Assembly (NCBI RefSeq): GCF_900215605.1
Contig: NZ_OBEL01000010.1
Location: 1-64,000, forward strand
Source of the DNA: Cohaesibacter gelatinilyticus
GTDB lineage: Bacteria > Pseudomonadota > Alphaproteobacteria > Rhizobiales > Cohaesibacteraceae
Length of the DNA stretch: 64,000 nucleotides
Direction: 5' to 3'
The translations under genes and the position numbers were made by a program. Position 1 is the stretch's first letter, and the number at the start of each line of letters is the position of its first letter. Below the pieces are notes generated by a model, which ran no database searches, was not told where the DNA came from, and saw only the letters and a program-made list of their open reading frames with translations. This document shows positions 28,259-38,277 of this stretch, piece after piece.

Positions 28259-28903
28259 ATGGATTATGCGGCTTCAATCAGTGCTATCATCATTGTCAAC
28301 ATATTGGCATGGATCACTCCGGGCCCCAACATGCTTGCGGTGATTTCTGCTTCACTTGGCTCAGGACGAAGACATGGCCTGGCAACAGGGCTTGGTTTGT
28401 CATGCGGGGCGACAATATGGGCAATTCTGGCTGTATTTGGTATCGTGGTTCTATTCGAGCTGTTTCCCGCGATGGTTCAGATCCTCAAATTTTCAGGTGC
28501 AGTTTACCTGATCTGGTTGGGTGTGAAAGCATTGCGTGCCAGAGCGAAAGAATTGGAGACTTTGGCGTCAGATGCAAAGAATGAAAATTCGCTATGGGGT
28601 GCCTTCAAGACAGGATTGCTTGTCAGTTTGACCAATCCAAAGGCTGCATTTTTCTTTGGTTCGATCTTGACCGCTTTCATACCGACAAATGCACCAAGCT
28701 GGTTTCTGGGAGTGATCGTGTTGCTGTGTCTCCTACTGGCTATCTGTCTCCATTCCATAACAGCAACATTTTTCTCGACAGCAATTGTGCTCCGAACCTT
28801 TTCCGGATTCAGGAGAAAGATGAATGCAGCTTTCGGGATGTTATTCGTTGGAATGGGATTGATCAGCGCCTATTCAGTGATCCGAAACGGGGTTGCATCT
28901 TGA
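28259..28903 (+). CDS. LysE-family amino-acid exporter
   Basis: The 214-residue membrane protein has six predicted helices and the LysE/RhtB start ILAWITPGPNMLAVISASL. ATG 28259 has GGGAGG six bases upstream; a TTG at 28253 is also in frame. Family members export lysine, threonine, homoserine or other amino acids. Divergence from dapD over a 283-base region hints at lysine or a pathway intermediate, but this is inference from position only. An inverted repeat GAACTTC/GAAGTTC lies in the shared region. Confidence 0.85.
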   Translation: MDYAASISAIIIVNILAWITPGPNMLAVISASLGSGRRHGLATGLGLSCGATIWAILAVFGIVVLFELFPAMVQILKFSGAVYLIWLGVKALRARAKELETLASDAKNENSLWGAFKTGLLVSLTNPKAAFFFGSILTAFIPTNAPSWFLGVIVLLCLLLAICLHSITATFFSTAIVLRTFSGFRRKMNAAFGMLFVGMGLISAYSVIRNGVAS

Positions 28904-28922
28904 TTTGCTGAGTCGGACTTTT

Positions 28923-28953
28923 AAAAAACGCCCCACCCGACAGGATGGAGCGT
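28923..28953 (-). terminator. Intrinsic terminator after the chemoreceptor gene
   Basis: Read leftward, ACGCTCCATCC pairs with GGGTGGGGCGT (two G-T pairs) around a short loop, followed by TTTTTT. Confidence 0.8.
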
Positions 28954-28993
28954 GTAATTTGTGGTCTTGTTTTGCCGTCTGCGGCGCTGGCAA

Positions 28994-30358
28994 TTAAGCG
29001 CTCTTGCGGCGATCTTCACCATCATATTCCATGTCGGTTGTTTCGCGACGGTCAAGTGGACCACGGCGCAAGGACATGATGAAGTCGGATACTTCGCTCT
29101 GTAGTGTTGCTGCATCAGCATTCATGCGTTCTGCTGCGTTGAGTACAAAGTCGGCAGCCTGACCGGTTTCCTTGGCATTGTCGGACACGTCATTGATGTT
29201 GGAAGCCACTTGCTCGGTACCGGCATAGGCTTCTTCAACATTCTGTGCGATTTCAGCAGTCGCAGCACTTTGCTGCTCAGCAGCTGCAGCCACTGCAGAG
29301 GTGATCTCTTCGATCTGGGCAATGGTATTCGAAACGTTGGAGAAAGCGCTAACCGCTTGCTTGGTGGCACCCTGAATTTCCTGGATTTGCTCGGAGATTT
29401 CTCCGATGGCCTTCCCGGTTTGACCGGCCAGATCTTTCACCTCTCCGGCAACAACGGCAAAACCTTTGCCCGCTTCACCTGCGCGTGCTGCTTCAATGGT
29501 GGCATTCAATGCCAGCAAGTTGGTTTGCTCGGCAATGGCGGAGATCAACTCAACCACATGGCCAATGGTATCTGCAGCTCGAGAGAGCGAATTGATTTTC
29601 TCTTCACCTTCCTGAGTTTGTGACACGGCCTGTGCGGCGATTTCAGCTGAGCGTCCAACTTGATTGCCAATTTCTGCGGAGGAAGCAGACAATTCCTCAA
29701 CTGCTGCAGAGACTGTCTGAACATTGATGGATGTCTCATGGGACGCTGAAGCTACGATGGATGCGCGTTCATTGGTGCTGTTCGCGCTCGATCCCATACT
29801 GTTCGCGGTCTCACTCATCTGTTGACCAGCTTCGCCAAGATTGGCTGCAATGACCTTGGTGGCTTCTTCGAAATGAGATGTTTTTTCAGCAAAGTCCTGA
29901 ATGCGGCTCTGCACAGTTTCAACAGCTGCATTGAGCTGATTGGAGTAAGCCAGAAAACCACCATGCATACCGCCAAGCAGGATGCGACGATAATAGCGGT
30001 TCCGTGCCAGAGCAGATGTGGATGCCACAGCTTCTCGCATGAAGGTGTCCGCATGATCGGCAGCATAATTTGCCGCGGTCATCAGATCGCGAATGGAGCC
30101 TTTGTCCATATCTTCATCAGTGCGGGCCTCCAGATCACCTTGACCTAATTTACGTAAGGTCTCAGTTGCATGCACAACCGAGCGTTCAGTTTGAAGCGTA
30201 AAGAATGTGGAACCAAGAATGGCGATCGCAGCAATGCCTGCCAGTGCATAGGCCAATATATCGGTGATCAGGAAATGTGAGAATATAGCACCCAAAATCA
30301 GAGCACAGGCCGTAAGCGCAAGATATCGGCTTTTAGAGAGTGAGGATAAATTGGTCAT
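28994..30358 (-). CDS. Methyl-accepting chemotaxis protein without periplasmic domain
   Basis: The 454-residue protein has two transmembrane helices near residues 13-53 with almost no loop between them, so it has no periplasmic sensor. A linker region with [20 protein letters not shown] (about 118-137) follows, then a classic signalling domain with the hairpin tip [20 protein letters not shown] near 285. It lacks an obvious C-terminal CheR tether and ends [19 protein letters not shown]. Its start overlaps the upstream PAS gene by 26 bases. Together the two look like an Aer-type aerotaxis receptor split in two. Confidence 0.92.
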   Translation of the reverse strand: MTNLSSLSKSRYLALTACALILGAIFSHFLITDILAYALAGIAAIAILGSTFFTLQTERSVVHATETLRKLGQGDLEARTDEDMDKGSIRDLMTAANYAADHADTFMREAVASTSALARNRYYRRILLGGMHGGFLAYSNQLNAAVETVQSRIQDFAEKTSHFEEATKVIAANLGEAGQQMSETANSMGSSANSTNERASIVASASHETSINVQTVSAAVEELSASSAEIGNQVGRSAEIAAQAVSQTQEGEEKINSLSRAADTIGHVVELISAIAEQTNLLALNATIEAARAGEAGKGFAVVAGEVKDLAGQTGKAIGEISEQIQEIQGATKQAVSAFSNVSNTIAQIEEITSAVAAAAEQQSAATAEIAQNVEEAYAGTEQVASNINDVSDNAKETGQAADFVLNAAERMNADAATLQSEVSDFIMSLRRGPLDRRETTDMEYDGEDRRKSA

Positions 30359-30857
30359 ACGACAAGCCCTTGTTCTTTAGCAGATCGGTCAAATAGTCGA
30401 AGCCCTTCTCAAGGCCGTTCTTACGATTGTTTTCACTCGTTTCAAGGCGTATCAGATCCCGATAAAGTGGTTCGATTACCTCATTCAGTACCTTGCGATC
30501 CGGACATCGGCGAGCAGAGTGAAAGCCCACAACATCGCCATTCCCATCATAGGATGGTGTGACGTGAGCAAAAACCCAGTAGTGATCGCCATTGCTGGAG
30601 AGGTTTTTCACATATGCAAAGATCTCGCGTTTGGCTTGCAATGCCTCCCATAGGATTTTGAAAACGGTACGTGGCATTTCCGGATGACGCACACAGCTAT
30701 GGGGTTCTCCCAGCAGATCCGCATTGTCGTATCCTGCAATGTCTCGAAAGATTTCGTTGCAATAGGTAATGCGGCCCCGAGTGTCTGTCTTGCTGACCAG
30801 GATTTCTCCTTCATCAAAAAAACGTTCCACTCCAGTTGGTGTCAGAGATGTGGACAC
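30333..30857 (-). CDS. Aer-type PAS domain protein
   Basis: I place the start at GTG 30857, seven bases after TTGGAGA, giving 174 residues; a TTG at 30908 would extend it. The PAS domain (about 8-120) matches Aer-type FAD-binding [23 protein letters not shown], then [19 protein letters not shown] and [14 protein letters not shown] helical tail of about 50 residues follows. It probably senses redox state or oxygen and works with the overlapping chemoreceptor gene. FAD or haem binding is inferred from the family only. Confidence 0.85.
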   Translation of the reverse strand: MSTSLTPTGVERFFDEGEILVSKTDTRGRITYCNEIFRDIAGYDNADLLGEPHSCVRHPEMPRTVFKILWEALQAKREIFAYVKNLSSNGDHYWVFAHVTPSYDGNGDVVGFHSARRCPDRKVLNEVIEPLYRDLIRLETSENNRKNGLEKGFDYLTDLLKNKGLSYDQFILTL

Positions 30858-31456
30858 AGATATTCTCCAATATTGGCCAAAACTGGTTTTGGGAACTGTC
30901 CCAAGCAAAGATTAACCAAGAGTTGAAAATATAAAAAAGACAAGAGCTTGAGTGAAATTGCCGCGGGAAATGATAAAATCTATTTCTATATAAAAATACG
31001 TAATGGAATGGCGGTAATATATAGCTGAAATAGGAAGAGGCTCGTTGGAAATCTCGATAATTGGGTAGGGCTTCGATATTTAGGTGTATTTAGAAACGAC
31101 AGATATTAGTGTGAAGAAAATTGAACCTATTTGCCAAGCATCGCGTCAAATAAGAAATGCGAGAATCTCTGTAGATATTCTATGGCTCTCAATCAGATGA
31201 AAGAGGTTTCATCATGCAGTAGTACATTTGTCCGATTTATGTTTGAGTAATCGAGGGATATTCAGAAGTGACAAGGGTCAGGATAACTTGTTGGTCGAGC
31301 ATTCAGAAGTAGATGACAAGCAAGCAATTGCAAGAGACATATCTATTAACCGCTTGGCGATAGTTTCATGCTAACGTCACCCGCAAAGATTGTTTGATAT
31401 TAAACCAAAATTGGTATCCCGGTGGGCGTATAGTTGGGATAATGGGGAAAAGTGGG
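30858..31456. other. AT-rich 600-base gap with short repeats
   Basis: No gene is visible between the PAS gene and the L,D-transpeptidase. The stretch is more AT-rich than its surroundings. It contains a hairpin (GATGAAA at 31196-31202 with TTTCATC at 31208-31214, loop AGAGG). It also has a direct repeat of TTCAGAAGT near 31261 and 31302, each followed within a few bases by GACAAG. No T-run terminator was seen. It may hold long leaders or an unrecognised RNA. Confidence 0.4.
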
Positions 31457-32776
31457 ATGAACAAATCAATTGCCATGCTGGCTCCGCTAATGTTGGGAGC
31501 TTTTTCGATTGGTGCAGTTGCAAGTGAAACAGGCCTTGCCGCAGATACCTCTGCCAAGCCGGACTTGCGTCCAATCCAGATTATTGTTTCGCGTGCAGAC
31601 CAAAGATTGCAGGTTTTCAAAGGAACGGAAGTGATCGCAGAATCACACGTTTCGACAGGCAAACGTGGACATACGACTCCGACAGGAGTTTTTTCTATCC
31701 TGGAAAAACGCCGTAGGCATTTCTCCAATCTTTACAATAATGCGCCGATGCCCTTCATGCAGCGCCTCACTTGGTCGGGCATTGCATTGCATGCTTCAAA
31801 CAGCGTTCCGCGCTATCCAGCCTCCCATGGTTGTGTGCGGCTTCCTAATTCGTTCGCCAAGACCTTGTTCTCGCTCACGAACCGTGGTGCGCATGTCGTG
31901 ATAGCCGAACGCGAGGTGGCCCCGAGCCCAATTCAACATAATGTATTGTTTCAACCCGGTATTGACCAAAGCGACATCAAGCCTTCTCTTGAGGAAGATA
32001 GCCAAGGATTGGAAATGCGTCTGTTGAGCCGCCATGCATTGCACGGTTGGAAGGCAAGACAGAAAAAAGCTCAAAAGCGCCACAAGACGCTCAAGCCGGT
32101 CCGCATCCTGATTACACGCCGCTCTACCACGACACTGGTTCGTGATATCCAGAATGAGCTAAATGAACAAGGCTATGACGCTGGTGCAGTTGATGGCATT
32201 GCCGGGCGCAATACCATTGCAGCTGTTCGTCGTTTTATCGGAGAAGATAGTCCGGCAGAAAAAGCACACTGGAACGGCAAATTTGACCGCCCATTGTTGC
32301 AAGCTCTGTATAGCAGGGCGGGCAAGGGATTGGTGCCCGAAGGCCACATCTATGTGCGCCAGAAATTTAAACCACTCTTCAATGCTCCCTTGCGCTTCAA
32401 GGATCCACAAAAGCCGCTGGGTGCGCATCTGTTTACGGTCAGTGAAACCAATGATGCACGTACCAACGCCAATTGGCTGGCATTGAGCCTCGGTGACAGC
32501 ATTCATCCGAACATGCAAAAACGTGTGGGGATCGAGGCTATTGAACAAGATGATGGATTGGTTGCTGCAGAAGCCGTGCTGGACCGTCTGATCATCCCTC
32601 AAGAAGTGCGAGATCGCATTGCTCCGCTGCTGATTGCAGGATCCTCGCTGGCGATTTCAGACAAAGGGAAAAGTCAGGAAACCACCTATCAGGGTACCGA
32701 CTTTATAGTACTGACAAAGCCCAAAGGACCCGACAAGAAGAAAAAGGGTTTGAGGGAAGTGGCCAAACGCAATTGA
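31457..32776 (+). CDS. L,D-transpeptidase with peptidoglycan-binding domain
   Basis: From ATG 31457, preceded by GGGGAAAA, the product has 439 residues; ATG 31442 and a start at 31394 are alternatives. A signal peptide ends near residue 30. The YkuD domain follows (about 38-155) with the catalytic HGCVRL around SHGCVRLPNSFA. A peptidoglycan-binding repeat (IQNELNEQGYDAGAVDGIAG) lies near 215-250. The remaining 180 residues are of unknown fold and end in a Lys-rich tail (KPKGPDKKKKGLREVAKRN). It would form 3-3 cross-links or attach proteins to peptidoglycan in the periplasm. Confidence 0.9.
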   Translation: MNKSIAMLAPLMLGAFSIGAVASETGLAADTSAKPDLRPIQIIVSRADQRLQVFKGTEVIAESHVSTGKRGHTTPTGVFSILEKRRRHFSNLYNNAPMPFMQRLTWSGIALHASNSVPRYPASHGCVRLPNSFAKTLFSLTNRGAHVVIAEREVAPSPIQHNVLFQPGIDQSDIKPSLEEDSQGLEMRLLSRHALHGWKARQKKAQKRHKTLKPVRILITRRSTTTLVRDIQNELNEQGYDAGAVDGIAGRNTIAAVRRFIGEDSPAEKAHWNGKFDRPLLQALYSRAGKGLVPEGHIYVRQKFKPLFNAPLRFKDPQKPLGAHLFTVSETNDARTNANWLALSLGDSIHPNMQKRVGIEAIEQDDGLVAAEAVLDRLIIPQEVRDRIAPLLIAGSSLAISDKGKSQETTYQGTDFIVLTKPKGPDKKKKGLREVAKRN

Positions 32777-32792
32777 ACCACTGCCATTCGAA

Positions 32793-32827
32793 AAAAAGGC
32801 CGCCAGATTGAACTCTGGCGGCCTTTT
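32793..32827. terminator. Bidirectional terminator between ldt and phoB
   Basis: AAAAAGGCCGCCAGA pairs perfectly with TCTGGCGGCCTTTTT, with T runs on both strands. It serves the converging L,D-transpeptidase and phoB transcripts. Confidence 0.9.
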
Positions 32828-32851
32828 TGTTCTTAAGATGTGGAGTGAAAC

Positions 32852-33550
32852 TCATTCGGCGGCAAACTGATCGTCAAAACTATAGCCAGATCCTCGCACG
32901 GTGCGAATGGGATCTTTGGCCTTGCCACGATTGATGGTCTTGCGCAGACGCCCCACATGGACATCAACCGTGCGTTCGTCCACATAGACATCATGTCCCC
33001 AAACGCCATCCAGCAGTTGTTCGCGAGAATAGACCCGGCCAGGATTTTGCATCAAAAATTCAAGCAACCGATATTCGGTTGGCCCGAGATTGATTTCGCG
33101 GTTGGCACGCTTGACACGGTGCGTTTCGCGGTTCAGTTCCAGGTCGCCTGCTTTAAGTGTGGTGGCGACAAGATCCGGGCTGGCGCGGCGCAACATGGCG
33201 CGAACCCGCGCCATCAATTCCGGCACTGAGAACGGTTTGACGACGTAATCATCTGCACCGGTTGAAAGGCCTCGAATACGTTCGGATTCCTCGCCGCGTG
33301 CCGTGAGCATGATAACGGGTAGCTTTTGTGTTCTTGGCTTGGTTCGTAACCGGCGACATAGTTCAATGCCGGAAAGGCCGGGCAACATCCAGTCCAGAAG
33401 CAGCAAATCAGGAAGTGTTTCATGGAGACGGCTTTCAGCCTCGTCTCCGCGAGAAACCACCTCCACATGATAGCCCTCAGATTCAAGATTATAACGCAGA
33501 AGAAGGCTAAGGGCTTCTTCATCTTCCACAATCATGACACTCGGAGTCAT
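32852..33550 (-). CDS. phoB: Phosphate-regulon response regulator PhoB
   Basis: The 232-residue OmpR-class regulator has a receiver domain with acidic pocket EDEE, phospho-Asp in LLLDWMLPG, and Lys in DDYVVKPF, then a winged-helix DNA-binding domain (LEFLMQNPGRVYSREQLLD, ERTVDVHVGRLRKTI). It activates Pho-box promoters when phosphorylated by PhoR. The ATG shares one base with the phoU stop. It ends the leftward pst operon, and a Pho box lies in front of pstS at the operon start. Confidence 0.96.
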   Translation of the reverse strand: MTPSVMIVEDEEALSLLLRYNLESEGYHVEVVSRGDEAESRLHETLPDLLLLDWMLPGLSGIELCRRLRTKPRTQKLPVIMLTARGEESERIRGLSTGADDYVVKPFSVPELMARVRAMLRRASPDLVATTLKAGDLELNRETHRVKRANREINLGPTEYRLLEFLMQNPGRVYSREQLLDGVWGHDVYVDERTVDVHVGRLRKTINRGKAKDPIRTVRGSGYSFDDQFAAE

Positions 33551-34248
33551 CAGTCCAAATCCAGGTGTTCGTCTTCTTTAAACTGGCGATCCTCAAGAGG
33601 AAGGCCGGTATTCAGATAGTAAATGGTTTCAGCAATATTGGTGACATGATCGCCAATACGTTCCAGATTCTTTGCACAGAACAGCAAATGCGTGCAGAAG
33701 GATATGTTGCGCGGATCTTCCATCATATAAGTCAGGAATTCACGGAAGAGAGAATTGTAAAGCGCATCCACTTCGCGGTCCTTATGCCAGACGGCAATGG
33801 CGGACATGTCGTCACGAGCTGTATAGGCATCCAGAATGGTACGGAGCTGAGCAAGGGTCAGTTCGGCCATATGTTCAATACCATGCACCAGCTGCTTGGG
33901 CTGGTTCTTGCCTTCCAGAGCCAATGTACGGCGGGCAATATTCTTACCCAAATCGGCAATCCGCTCCAGATCGACAGAGATGCGCAAGGCAGAGACAATC
34001 TCTCGCAAATCCTGTGCCATTGGCTGACGACGGGCGATGGTCAGGACGGCTTTTTCTTCAATCTCCTGATCCATGCTGTTGATGATGACATCTTTCTCGA
34101 CAGCTTCCGCTGCCCCTGCCATGTCCATCAGAACAAGGGCCTTGATGCTGTCTTCGACCAACCGTTCGGCACGCCCACCCATTTCTGAGATCTTGCTGGC
34201 CAACTCCTTCAGGTCTTCATCGTAAGATGTGACAATATGATCAGACAT
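33550..34248 (-). CDS. phoU: Phosphate signalling complex protein PhoU
   Basis: The 232-residue all-helical protein shows two PhoU repeats (DLKELASKISEMGGRAERLV and IAVWHKDREVDALYNSLFRE) with the metal-binding E/D-xxxD-type motifs. PhoU links the Pst transporter to PhoR so that the Pho response is off when phosphate is plentiful. ATG 34248 has GAGAGG at good spacing, and an upstream in-frame start at 34266 is less likely. It lies between pstB and phoB. Confidence 0.95.
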   Translation of the reverse strand: MSDHIVTSYDEDLKELASKISEMGGRAERLVEDSIKALVLMDMAGAAEAVEKDVIINSMDQEIEEKAVLTIARRQPMAQDLREIVSALRISVDLERIADLGKNIARRTLALEGKNQPKQLVHGIEHMAELTLAQLRTILDAYTARDDMSAIAVWHKDREVDALYNSLFREFLTYMMEDPRNISFCTHLLFCAKNLERIGDHVTNIAETIYYLNTGLPLEDRQFKEDEHLDLD

Positions 34249-34327
34249 GTTTTGCCTCTCCTTCACACAGGAGGTCGGTCAGTGCATCAGGGGATGATGG
34301 AATGACGACCAATCCTGAGGATGTTTG

Positions 34328-35131
34328 CTAGCCAAAGCGGCCGGTAATATAATCTTGGGTCCGCTGGTCCTTTGGGGTCGTGAAGATCTGTTCGGTCTGA
34401 CCCTCTTCGACAATGTTACCCAAATGGAAAAATGCAGTACGTTGCGAGACACGAGCCGCCTGTTGCATCGAGTGAGTCACGATGACGATGGTGTAGTTCT
34501 CACGCAGTTCATCAATCAATTCTTCCACTTTTGCGGTTGCAATGGGATCAAGTGCCGAACAAGGTTCATCCATCAGGATGACTTCCGGGCTCACTGCAAT
34601 GGCGCGTGCGATGCAAAGACGCTGCTGCTGGCCACCGGAAAGACCGGTGCCAGGTTCATCCAGACGATCTTTGATTTCGTCAAACAGGCCAGCTTTTTGC
34701 AGGGATGAGACGACCACCTCTTCCATATCGGTCTTGTCGCGGCATAGACCGTGAATGCGTGGGCCATAGGCGATATTTTCAAAAATGGACTTTGGAAAAG
34801 GGTTGGGTTTTTGGAACACCATTCCAACCCGCGCCCGCAATTCCACGACATCCACTTTGGAGTTATAGATATTGGTGTCGCCCAACTTGATTTCGCCACC
34901 TACTTTACAGATGTCGATGGTATCATTCATCCGATTCAGGCAGCGAAGAAAAGTGGATTTGCCACAACCTGAGGGACCAATAAGCGAGGTCACCTGGTTT
35001 TCTTCAATTGCCAGATCCACGCCAAACAGAGCCTGCTTGGCGCCGTAATGGACGGTTACCCCTTTGCCAGACATCTTGATGGCGCGGCGCGGGGTAGCTT
35101 CGGCTGTTTTGATCGGTGTCATATCTTGCAT
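34328..35131 (-). CDS. pstB: Phosphate ABC transporter ATP-binding protein PstB
   Basis: The 267-residue ATPase drives high-affinity phosphate import. Walker A is GPSGCGKST, the signature is [16 protein letters not shown], Walker B is [13 protein letters not shown] and the switch His lies in [15 protein letters not shown] 35131 is chosen (35122 is also possible). It is preceded by pstA with a 47-base gap and followed by phoU. Confidence 0.96.
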   Translation of the reverse strand: MQDMTPIKTAEATPRRAIKMSGKGVTVHYGAKQALFGVDLAIEENQVTSLIGPSGCGKSTFLRCLNRMNDTIDICKVGGEIKLGDTNIYNSKVDVVELRARVGMVFQKPNPFPKSIFENIAYGPRIHGLCRDKTDMEEVVVSSLQKAGLFDEIKDRLDEPGTGLSGGQQQRLCIARAIAVSPEVILMDEPCSALDPIATAKVEELIDELRENYTIVIVTHSMQQAARVSQRTAFFHLGNIVEEGQTEQIFTTPKDQRTQDYITGRFG

Positions 35132-35178
35132 GATCAAGGCCTTTTTCTAAAACGTCAAATCTTTCCTGCCAACTGGAT

Positions 35179-36501
35179 CTACCAGCGGCGCTCGAACCGG
35201 CGCCGCAACAGCACCGCAGAAATGTTCATGATGGCAAGAAATGCCAACAAGATAAGAATGGCGGCTGAGGTGCGCTCAACAAAAGCCCGCTCTGCTTCAC
35301 CTGCCCACATATAAATCTGTACGGGCAGGGCCGTAGCAGGCTCAAGTGGGCTGACTGGAATGTCCTTCACGAAGGCAACCATGCCAATCATGAGAAGTGG
35401 AGCTGTCTCCCCAAGGGCCTGGGCCAGACCAATGATGGTGCCAGTCAGGATCCCGGGGGAGGCCAACGGCAAGACATGGTGGAAAATGGTCTGCGTCTTG
35501 GATGCGCCAACCCCCAGAGCTGCTTCGCGGATGGATGGAGGGACTGCTTTCAAAGCAGAGCGAGTTGCGATGATGATAGTTGGCAGCGTCATCAAAGTCA
35601 GAACCAGACCACCGACAATGGATGCGGATCGTGGCAGGCCGGCAAAATTGATGAAAACCGCAAGTCCCAAAAGGCCGAACACGATGGAAGGAACAGCAGC
35701 CAGATTGTTGATGTTCACTTCAATCAGATCCGTCCATTTATTCTTGGGGGCAAATTCTTCGAGATAAATGGAAGCAGCAACTCCGATTGGAAGCGCCAAT
35801 ACCAGCACGATTCCCATCATGAAGAGTGAACCAATCACCGCAACCGCAATACCAGCCGACTCCGGACGGGACGAGGCACCAAAAGTGAACAAACCGGTAT
35901 TGAACTTCTTGTCCATGATACCTTGATCAAGCATGGTATCGATCCAGACAATTTGCTTATCCTTGATCAGACGGCTTTTATTATCGGTCTCACGGGAAAT
36001 TTGCCCTTTGACAAAGGAATCCACATTGCCGGAAGCAAGGATCCAGATCGTTTGGGAAGTACCGATCAGGTTCGGATCGGCCAACACCATGTCCCGCAGC
36101 TCAATGGCAGCGCCACGAGACAGGATCTTTTTGGCAAGTTTGCGATCTTTCTTTTGCGCCTTGTCTTTGGGATCAAGCCCAATCATCTCATAGAATGCGG
36201 GCTCGATGATTTTGTTATAGCGGATGGCTTTTGCCAATTGCTTTGGATCTCGATTGCCTGATGGATCGAGAATTTTCTCATCCAGTTTCACTGTGAGCTG
36301 AATTTTTGTCTGCTCAAAGGCGGTGTAGCCTTTGGTGATGATCGACAAAAACAACAAGGTCAGGAACAATAGGCCCATGGCAATCGCAATGACACCATAG
36401 AGTTTGAACCGTGCCTCTCGAGCATATCGCTTCTTGAGGCCATAGTCGCGCGGTTGATTTGCAGCAACTGGTGTTGCTGGGGAAACACTCAGATCAGTCA
36501 T
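35179..36501 (-). CDS. pstA: Phosphate ABC transporter permease PstA, long form
   Basis: The 440-residue inner-membrane permease has a first transmembrane helix at about 36-57, a large extra domain of about 150 residues on the periplasmic side (the DUF3333-type N-terminal region of long PstA proteins), and then the usual permease core with the EAA-type loop (IREAALGVGASKTQTIFHHV). E. coli PstA is about 296 residues, so this is the extended alphaproteobacterial type. Its ATG overlaps the pstC stop (TGATG). Confidence 0.94.
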   Translation of the reverse strand: MTDLSVSPATPVAANQPRDYGLKKRYAREARFKLYGVIAIAMGLLFLTLLFLSIITKGYTAFEQTKIQLTVKLDEKILDPSGNRDPKQLAKAIRYNKIIEPAFYEMIGLDPKDKAQKKDRKLAKKILSRGAAIELRDMVLADPNLIGTSQTIWILASGNVDSFVKGQISRETDNKSRLIKDKQIVWIDTMLDQGIMDKKFNTGLFTFGASSRPESAGIAVAVIGSLFMMGIVLVLALPIGVAASIYLEEFAPKNKWTDLIEVNINNLAAVPSIVFGLLGLAVFINFAGLPRSASIVGGLVLTLMTLPTIIIATRSALKAVPPSIREAALGVGASKTQTIFHHVLPLASPGILTGTIIGLAQALGETAPLLMIGMVAFVKDIPVSPLEPATALPVQIYMWAGEAERAFVERTSAAILILLAFLAIMNISAVLLRRRFERRW

Positions 36502-38069
36502 CAGTCATACTGCTCCCGATATTTACGCACGATATGCAAGGCGAAGACATTCAAGCCCAATGTGATGAAGAAGAGGGTGATACCGAGGGCAAAGGCCACC
36601 AGTGTTTGTGGTGAGTTGAACTCCAGATCACCGGTAAGCTGAGAGACAATCTTCACCGTAACGGTGGTGACGGCTTCAAATGGATTTGCAGTAAGATTGG
36701 CTGCGATGCCAGCGGCCATGACCACAATCATGGTCTCACCAATGGCACGAGATGCAGCCAACAGGACCGAGGCGACAATTCCGGGAAGTGCTGCCGGCAT
36801 AACAACCTGTTTGATGGTTTCGGACTTGGTGGCACCAAGTCCGAGAGAGCCATCACGCAAGCTCTGCGGTACAGCACTGATGATATCGTCCGATAGGGAC
36901 GAGATAAACGGGATCAACATGATCCCCATCACGAAACCTGCGGTAAGAACGGAACTGGCAGAAATGGTCAATCCAACAGCAGCACCAGCGTCACGCAGGA
37001 ACGGCCCAACGGTCACCAATGCAAAGAAACCATAAACGATCGTCGGAATACCGGCCAGAATTTCCAGCATTGGTTTGGCAACAGCACGAACGGGACGAGT
37101 TGCATATTCCGCCATATAGATTGCTGCGAATAGTCCGATCGGAACCGCGACAAGCAGGGCAACCAACGAGATGAACATTGTGCCCCATAGCAACGGAATC
37201 AGACCGAACTGACCAGCTTCTACACCTCCCTCTGATGCTGCGGAGGAGAAACGCGGATCCCAGACTGTTCCGAAGAAGAAGTCGATCAATGGCACATGCT
37301 CAAAGAAATTCAGCGCCTCGAACAACATGGACAAGACAATGCCGACAGTCGTCAGAACGGCGATTGAGGATGCGATGATAAGACCAATCTTTATATTGGC
37401 CTCGACAAGATTGCGCGCCCGCAAAGCAGGACGAATCCGGAAATAGGAGCCAAAGAAACCGGCAAGCAGCAAAATTCCAAGGCCACCATAAAGCACGTTC
37501 TGCGTTGTTGACCGAGCTTCAATCAGACGGTGCCCGGCGCTGACAATAGGGGCGCTCACATCTTCCGCCAGAGCGACACCCTTTTGGGCCATCAATGGCC
37601 GGATGGCAACCAGACCAGCTTTCAGCTTGATCATCTCATCCTTGCTGAGCAAGGACATGCCATCGGCTACATTGCCAACAACCCCCTGAACGAGATCCTG
37701 GCGGGTCTCCAACTCACTGAATTCTTTGAAGTCGCGACAGATCTGGGGAGCGTCTTCATCACCTGACTTCAGGTTTGTGCCATCGTTGTTGGCCAATCTC
37801 AAGCTGAGCTTGCATTCATAATCATACTGATTGCTCAGATGATCGTGAATAATGGAGCGGTTGATGAAGGGTTGGGCCACAAGCAAGCAGGCCATGAACA
37901 TGGCAGCCGGAATCGCTGTCCAGATGAACACATAGGAACCGTAATAGCCGGGTCGGGAATGGAGGACTGATACTTCGCCATGAACTGCGCTGATTGCACG
38001 CGTTCGACCAAGTATGGCACCAGCAAGTGCCAGAATAATGATTGCTGCCAAAAGCCAAAGAGGGCTCAT
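36501..38069 (-). CDS. pstC: Phosphate ABC transporter permease PstC, long form
   Basis: The 522-residue permease pairs with PstA. It has two N-terminal helices and an extra domain of about 100 residues (around 80-180) before the core, where E. coli PstC has none. The core shows the EAA-type loop (LRDGSLGLGATKSETIKQVV). It overlaps pstA by one base. The pstS-pstC gap of 256 bases contains a strong hairpin that probably lowers transporter expression relative to pstS. Confidence 0.94.
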   Translation of the reverse strand: MSPLWLLAAIIILALAGAILGRTRAISAVHGEVSVLHSRPGYYGSYVFIWTAIPAAMFMACLLVAQPFINRSIIHDHLSNQYDYECKLSLRLANNDGTNLKSGDEDAPQICRDFKEFSELETRQDLVQGVVGNVADGMSLLSKDEMIKLKAGLVAIRPLMAQKGVALAEDVSAPIVSAGHRLIEARSTTQNVLYGGLGILLLAGFFGSYFRIRPALRARNLVEANIKIGLIIASSIAVLTTVGIVLSMLFEALNFFEHVPLIDFFFGTVWDPRFSSAASEGGVEAGQFGLIPLLWGTMFISLVALLVAVPIGLFAAIYMAEYATRPVRAVAKPMLEILAGIPTIVYGFFALVTVGPFLRDAGAAVGLTISASSVLTAGFVMGIMLIPFISSLSDDIISAVPQSLRDGSLGLGATKSETIKQVVMPAALPGIVASVLLAASRAIGETMIVVMAAGIAANLTANPFEAVTTVTVKIVSQLTGDLEFNSPQTLVAFALGITLFFITLGLNVFALHIVRKYREQYD

Positions 38070-38277
38070 AGCGACCTGCCTCTATACTTTGCGGTGATCG
38101 CGCGAAAAAAATGAACTCTGCCTCGCGTTGCCAAACTTGAAAAGTTCGAGACGTGCAGGAGAGAGTTCGACGATGCTGCCTGGGTGATCGAAAGACGATG
38201 TGCCTTTTGCATAAATTGCCAGCAGCAGGGTCCGAAGCAACAATGTCTTCTTCAAAACATGAGCTTCGTAATAAGAA

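Noticed and set aside
30912-30926. TTAA-N7-TTGA near the PAS gene, similar to a CtrA site
   Set aside because: One half-site is imperfect and the pattern is common in AT-rich sequence, so I do not claim regulation by CtrA.
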